A program made the translations under genes and the position numbers. A DNA stretch of 64,000 bases from positions 1 to 64,000 of the forward strand of contig NZ_BOOQ01000060.1 in assembly GCF_016863315.1 (NCBI RefSeq), in the 5' to 3' direction. The stretch comes from Planotetraspora silvatica (GTDB lineage: Bacteria > Actinomycetota > Actinomycetes > Streptosporangiales > Streptosporangiaceae). Below the pieces are notes generated by a model that was given only the letters and a program-made list of their open reading frames with translations, was not told the origin of the DNA and did not search any database. Positions 61,028 to 64,000 of this stretch are shown piece by piece (the stretch's first letter is position 1; each line of letters opens with the position of its first letter).

Positions 61028-61573
61028 ATGCACGGAAAACGCGTCACGGTGCCGCTCGGTACGGCACTGCTCGGGGCGGCCTTACTATTCGGGTCCGGCC
61101 AGGTCTCAAATGCCTCGACCGGTCAGGTCCAGGCGAACGCGACAATGCTCAGCGCATCAGAGTACGCAATGGCGACGGGGACTCTCCGAAAGGAACCGCC
61201 GCCCGGACCCCGTGAGCGCGAGCGCATGCGCGACCGCCACATGCGTGAGCACATGCGCGACCGCCACATGCGTGAGCACATGCGGGAACGTCACATGCGT
61301 GAGCACATGCGCGACCGTCACGACCGTGAAATGCGTGACCGCATGCGCGACCGCCACATGCGTGACCGGTACCACCGCGACATGCGCGACCGCTACGACC
61401 GCGACATGCGCGACCGCCGCATGCGTGACCGCCACATGCGTCACGACATGGGCATTCCTCAGCGCCAGAGTCAGTCCCAGGCTCAGGCCCAGTCCCAGCA
61501 GCAGGGGGCGGGCGTGGGCCAGAACCAGAGTCAGTCCCAGAGTCAGAGTCAGAGCCAGGGGCAGGAGGACTAG
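61028..61573 (+). CDS. Secreted Met/Arg/Asp/His-repeat protein
   Basis: A 181-residue exported protein of unrecognised family. The signal peptide covers about residues 1-29 (SGQVSNA end). After a short linker, residues 65-140 consist of tandem MRDRH/MREH/MRDR units: three near-identical 9-residue MRDRHMREH blocks, then shorter variants, highly charged and probably helical. Residues 147-181 form a Gln/Ser tail with few other residues. Regular Met and His positions suggest metal or nucleic-acid/polyanion binding; that is inference. GGAGG precedes the ATG. Followed by a strong terminator. Confidence 0.7.
   Translation: MHGKRVTVPLGTALLGAALLFGSGQVSNASTGQVQANATMLSASEYAMATGTLRKEPPPGPRERERMRDRHMREHMRDRHMREHMRERHMREHMRDRHDREMRDRMRDRHMRDRYHRDMRDRYDRDMRDRRMRDRHMRHDMGIPQRQSQSQAQAQSQQQGAGVGQNQSQSQSQSQSQGQED
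61220..61447 (+). repeat. Tandem DNA repeats encoding MRDRH units
   Basis: A 27-bp unit (core ATGCGCGACCGCCACATGCG) occurs three times with few changes and then degenerates into 12-15-bp units. It is likely slippage-prone, so copy number may vary between strains. Confidence 0.75.
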
Positions 61574-61661
61574 AGCCCTTCGATCCGACGGACAGCAGGT
61601 CCTGTGAAACCTCGTGGGGCCATGGCCGATCCGAGCCGAGCAGGCCCCCGGAGGTGCGGTC

Positions 61662-61695
61662 GATGCCTCCGTCCTCACCCGAGGGCGGAGGCATC
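61662..61695. terminator. Strong terminator after the repeat-protein gene
   Basis: GATGCCTCCG/CGGAGGCATC, continued by a wobble pair and CCTC/GAGG, gives a 15-bp stem with a four-base loop, 88 bp after the stop codon. Confidence 0.8.
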
Positions 61696-61779
61696 ACCGT
61701 TGCCCCGCCGGGAGTTCACTTCTCCAGGCATCCAGGCAAGGTGCCGCTCACCTCGCCGAACTCCTCCAGGAGGCTCTAG

Positions 61780-62120
61780 AGCCCGTCCTCGGCGAGCACG
61801 AGCGCCGGTGGCACGGGCGTCCCCATGAACGTCGATCACTCCGACGACGGGGCCGTGGCGGAGCTGCTCGCCCAGGTGAAGCGCGATCATGGCCGGCTCG
61901 ACATCCTGGTCAACAACGCGGCCAAGGTGGTGGGCACGACGCCGCCCGGCGGGTTCTGGGACTCTGGGACAAACCGCCCGAGACGGCCGATCTGATCACC
62001 GTCGGCCGCGGCGTCGACACCGAGCGTGCGCGTGCGCACATCGCCTCGCTGCCGCCCGAGCCCAGACCGCTTCGGTACACGATGGGCGGCCCGCCGGAAC
62101 TCCATGCCAGCCTTGTCTGA
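61780..62120 (+). pseudogene. Short-chain dehydrogenase/reductase pseudogene
   Basis: Frame one (61780-61955) reads a mid-section of an SDR enzyme: AGGTGVPMNVDHSDDGAVAE, then HGRLDILVNNAAK. It breaks at an 8-bp tandem duplication (TCTGGGAC twice, 61955-61970). Removing one copy restores GGFWDKPPETADLITVG in the next frame, which matches the family. The N-terminal Rossmann glycine motif is missing upstream (a TAG at 61777 closes the frame), and sequence after LITVG (RGVDTERARAHIAS...) no longer looks like SDR. The catalytic Tyr/Lys region is absent. A truncated, frameshifted relic. Confidence 0.75.
61955..61970 (+). repeat. 8-bp tandem duplication causing frameshift
   Basis: TCTGGGAC occurs twice head-to-tail. 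Deleting one copy rejoins the two SDR reading frames, so this is very likely the inactivating or a secondary mutation. Confidence 0.8.
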
Positions 62121-62165
62121 CGGCATGATGCGTAGGCGCCGTTATCGGCCGGAAGAGGAGGGTTC

Positions 62166-62603
62166 ATGGCGACCCGATGGAATCTGACGATCGACTGCAC
62201 GCAGCCGGCGAAGCTGGCGAGGTTCTGGGCGCTCGCGCTGGGTTATGCGGAAAAGCCGCCGCCGGCGGGTTTCGGGAGTTGGGAGGAATGGTTCACCCAT
62301 CACGACGTCCCGGAAGAGGAGTGGGATGAGGGCGCCTACCTGTCCGACCCCGACGGGGTGGGTCCCGATCTGTCCTTCCTGCAGGTGCCGGAGTCGAAGG
62401 TCGTGAAGAACCGGCTGCACCTCGATGTCCAGGTCGGTGGAGGCCGCAGCACGCCCTGGGAGGTCCGGTGGCCGCGCGTGGTCGCGGCGGTCGAGCGGTT
62501 GACCGCCGCCGGTGCGACCGTGATCCGCCAGGACGACCTGCAGGGAAGGCCTGATCACGTGGTGATGGCCGACCCGGAGGGCAACGAGTTCTGCCTGGTC
62601 TGA
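62166..62603 (+). CDS. VOC-superfamily glyoxalase-like protein
   Basis: A 145-residue protein of the Glyoxalase_6-like type. RWNLTIDCTQPAKLARFWALALGY opens the fold, NRLHLDVQVGGG follows mid-protein, and the end is VVMADPEGNEFCLV with the conserved metal-site Glu. The substrate is unknown. Strong GGAGGG precedes the ATG. It is convergent with the right-edge kinase gene, 16 bp between stops. Confidence 0.88.
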   Translation: MATRWNLTIDCTQPAKLARFWALALGYAEKPPPAGFGSWEEWFTHHDVPEEEWDEGAYLSDPDGVGPDLSFLQVPESKVVKNRLHLDVQVGGGRSTPWEVRWPRVVAAVERLTAAGATVIRQDDLQGRPDHVVMADPEGNEFCLV

Positions 62604-62619
62604 CACGACCGGAGTTCTG

Positions 62620-63993
62620 TCATGTGTGCATGGGCGCCCGGTCCGTCTCCAGGAGTGGCAGCCGGAGGACGAAGCGGGCGCCTTGCGACGAGTCCTCGAT
62701 GCCCAGGGTGCCGTGGTGGGCGCTGACGATGCCGCGGCAGATGGCCAGGCCGAGGCCGCTGCCTCCCGGGTCGCGCCGGCGGCCGTCGTCCAGGCGGACG
62801 AACGGCTCGAAGACCCGCTCCCGATCCTTGGGCGCGATGCCCGCCCCGTCGTCGACGACGTTCACCACGGCGTGCCCGCCCGCGCGGACCGCGGTCACCT
62901 CCACGCGCGTCTCGGCGTGCCGGCACGCGTTCACCAGGAGGTTGTTCATCACGCCGATGAGCTGGATCCGGTTGCCGAGGACCATCAGGTCATCGGTGGC
63001 GTACGCGCGCACCGGCGCGCCGCCGGCCTGGCCGGCGGCCTCCTCGGCCACCAGGGCGCCGAGGTCGATCGGCACGTGCGGCGCCGGGACGACGGTGCGG
63101 AGCCGGGCGAGGACCAGGATGTCATTGATGATCGCGTGCATGCGCTTCGTGGTCGACAGCGCCGCGGCGACGGTCTCCCGCAGATCCACCTCGTCGGGGT
63201 AGAGCACGGCCTCCTCGAGCCGCGTGTACAGGCCGGAGACCGGGGATCGGAGTTCGTGGGAGACGACGGACGCGAACTGGCGCTGCTGGTTCACCGCCTC
63301 CTCCAGCCGGGCGAGGGTCCGGTTGGTGGTGCGGGCCAACTGGGCGATCTCGTCGCGGCCGGGAGGCTGAGGGAGACGCAGGCTCAGGTCGCCCACCGTG
63401 ATCTCGGCCGTTCTGGCACGGATCTCCGCCACCGGCCGCAGGGTGCGGCCGACCACCCACCAGGCCACCCACGCCGCGAAGGCGGACATCAGGGTGATGC
63501 CGAGACCGGTGAGCCACTCCAGGCGGTGTCCCGAGAGGATCGGCGGCTGGACCATCCCCGCGTACACGAAGTGAGGCTCACCCGACCAGAGCACGGTCGT
63601 CTCCAGAGGCGGGACCCGGACGACGGTGAACACGACGCACCGGGCGGGGGTGCACGCGGTTCCGTGCTGGATCCGATCCTCCTCCGGAGGGAGGAGCCTG
63701 CTCATCGGCACATCACCCGCGGCCTTGCTGGCCGCCAGCACCCGGCTGTGGGAGTCGGTGAACTGGAGGAGGTCGACGCGGGTCGTCGTGACCGGTTGAG
63801 GCGCGCTGTAGGGCTCCCAGTCGATCCAGGTGGTGGCGAGGCGCTGGGAGTCGGCGTAGATGCCGTCCTGGATCCTGGTCCGGATCGCGAAGTCCAGGCC
63901 GATGCCGATCGCGGTGAAGACGATCACGGACAGGAGCGCGGTCACCAGCGTGAAGCGCGCCCGGATCGAGTATGGGCGTAGCTGCACCGGCAT
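62620..63993 (-). CDS. Sensor histidine kinase with Cys-pair extracellular domain
   Basis: A 457-residue kinase: helix 1 (about 14-36), extracytoplasmic sensor with C114 and C119, helix 2 (about 160-182), HAMP (GRTLRPVAEIRARTAEI), HisKA with H246 (SVVSHELRSPVSGL), HATPase (NNLLVNACRH, DDGAGIAPKD, GGSGLGLAI). Its N-terminal 170 residues are clearly paralogous to the truncated gene at 1-524. ATG 63993 aligns with that gene's start; GTG 63987 has better Shine-Dalgarno spacing (AAGGG). A partner response regulator, if any, would lie beyond the right edge. Confidence 0.92.
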   Translation of the reverse strand: MPVQLRPYSIRARFTLVTALLSVIVFTAIGIGLDFAIRTRIQDGIYADSQRLATTWIDWEPYSAPQPVTTTRVDLLQFTDSHSRVLAASKAAGDVPMSRLLPPEEDRIQHGTACTPARCVVFTVVRVPPLETTVLWSGEPHFVYAGMVQPPILSGHRLEWLTGLGITLMSAFAAWVAWWVVGRTLRPVAEIRARTAEITVGDLSLRLPQPPGRDEIAQLARTTNRTLARLEEAVNQQRQFASVVSHELRSPVSGLYTRLEEAVLYPDEVDLRETVAAALSTTKRMHAIINDILVLARLRTVVPAPHVPIDLGALVAEEAAGQAGGAPVRAYATDDLMVLGNRIQLIGVMNNLLVNACRHAETRVEVTAVRAGGHAVVNVVDDGAGIAPKDRERVFEPFVRLDDGRRRDPGGSGLGLAICRGIVSAHHGTLGIEDSSQGARFVLRLPLLETDRAPMHT

Positions 63994-64000
63994 CCCTTCC

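Noticed and set aside
61157-61678. Long minus-strand open frame rich in Val/Ala/His opposite the MRDRH gene
   Set aside because: It is the antisense reading of tandem repeats and lacks a ribosome-binding site or domain; the plus-strand frame has signal peptide and Shine-Dalgarno.
1-64000. tRNA, rRNA, CRISPR arrays, insertion sequences or prophage genes
   Set aside because: I looked along both strands and saw no cloverleaf-like segments, regularly spaced repeats, transposases, integrases or phage structural genes; this was by eye, so a missed tRNA is possible.

Overview
The window is GC-rich DNA (about 70% G+C) with dense, mostly single-gene transcription units. It carries many TetR, MarR, HxlR, ROK, XRE-type and AraC/DJ-1 regulators paired with divergent enzymes or exporters, plus sensor kinases, a class E sortase and an ECF factor. 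This is typical of a filamentous actinomycete. A Streptosporangiaceae-like genus is my best guess, but that is an inference from gene style, not a measured placement. I see no rRNA, tRNA, CRISPR array, insertion sequence or phage module; the window reads as chromosomal accessory sequence with a few housekeeping-type genes such as valS.

Layout. 1-5 kb: the 5' end of a sensor kinase, a small conserved protein, an aldo/keto reductase divergent from an MmyB-type regulator, and an FAD/NAD(P)-binding protein whose 3' end overlaps that regulator. 5-13 kb: SHOCT-like membrane protein, HD-domain protein with divergent GlxA-type regulator, polytopic glycosyltransferase, alpha/beta-hydrolase remnant, DUF427 protein, membrane-anchored endonuclease/exonuclease/phosphatase protein with HxlR regulator, Cys-tailed mini-protein plus FrnE/DsbA oxidoreductase, and a SUFU-domain protein. 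13-20 kb: flavin monooxygenase/TetR pair, beta-propeller phytase, ROK repressor/MFS pair and a TauE/SafE permease. 20-28 kb: DUF4190 membrane protein, secreted PHB-depolymerase-type esterase, EamA-type transporter, large catalase (katE), DUF1801 protein and an MFS/MarR pair.

28-34 kb holds a cell-surface cassette: a class E sortase with its small membrane partner, divergent from an FN3 protein ending in an LPYTG sorting signal that is co-transcribed with a DUF4012 membrane protein. A CHASE3-like kinase and an AhpD-type protein follow. 34-41.7 kb: VOC/MarR pair, NUDIX-like protein, a second Cys-pair kinase, a GH51 arabinofuranosidase, and TetR divergent from a DrrAB-type ABC exporter. 41.7-47.3 kb: asnB, then three minus-strand genes for envelope or secreted proteins (HTH-TM-NBR1 protein, six-Cys secreted protein, four-repeat NlpC/P60 hydrolase). 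The last two share an unusual TTG start whose Shine-Dalgarno lies in a small hairpin. 47.6-64 kb: a compact valS, TetR/DHA2 exporter, unknown 311-aa protein, ECF42-like sigma factor, TetR/glycosyltransferase pair with two matching operators, fmdB-fmdA, a thiolase-like protein, a secreted Met/Arg/Asp/His repeat protein, an SDR pseudogene broken by an 8-bp duplication, a VOC protein, and a third Cys-pair kinase that is a close paralogue of the one at the left edge.

Most units are local regulator-target pairs, and several have visible inverted-repeat operators. The most unusual points are: the three kinases sharing one cysteine-containing extracellular domain, the sortase cassette, the MRDRH-repeat protein, the paired TTG/hairpin starts, and a 43-47 bp palindrome present at two distant sites.
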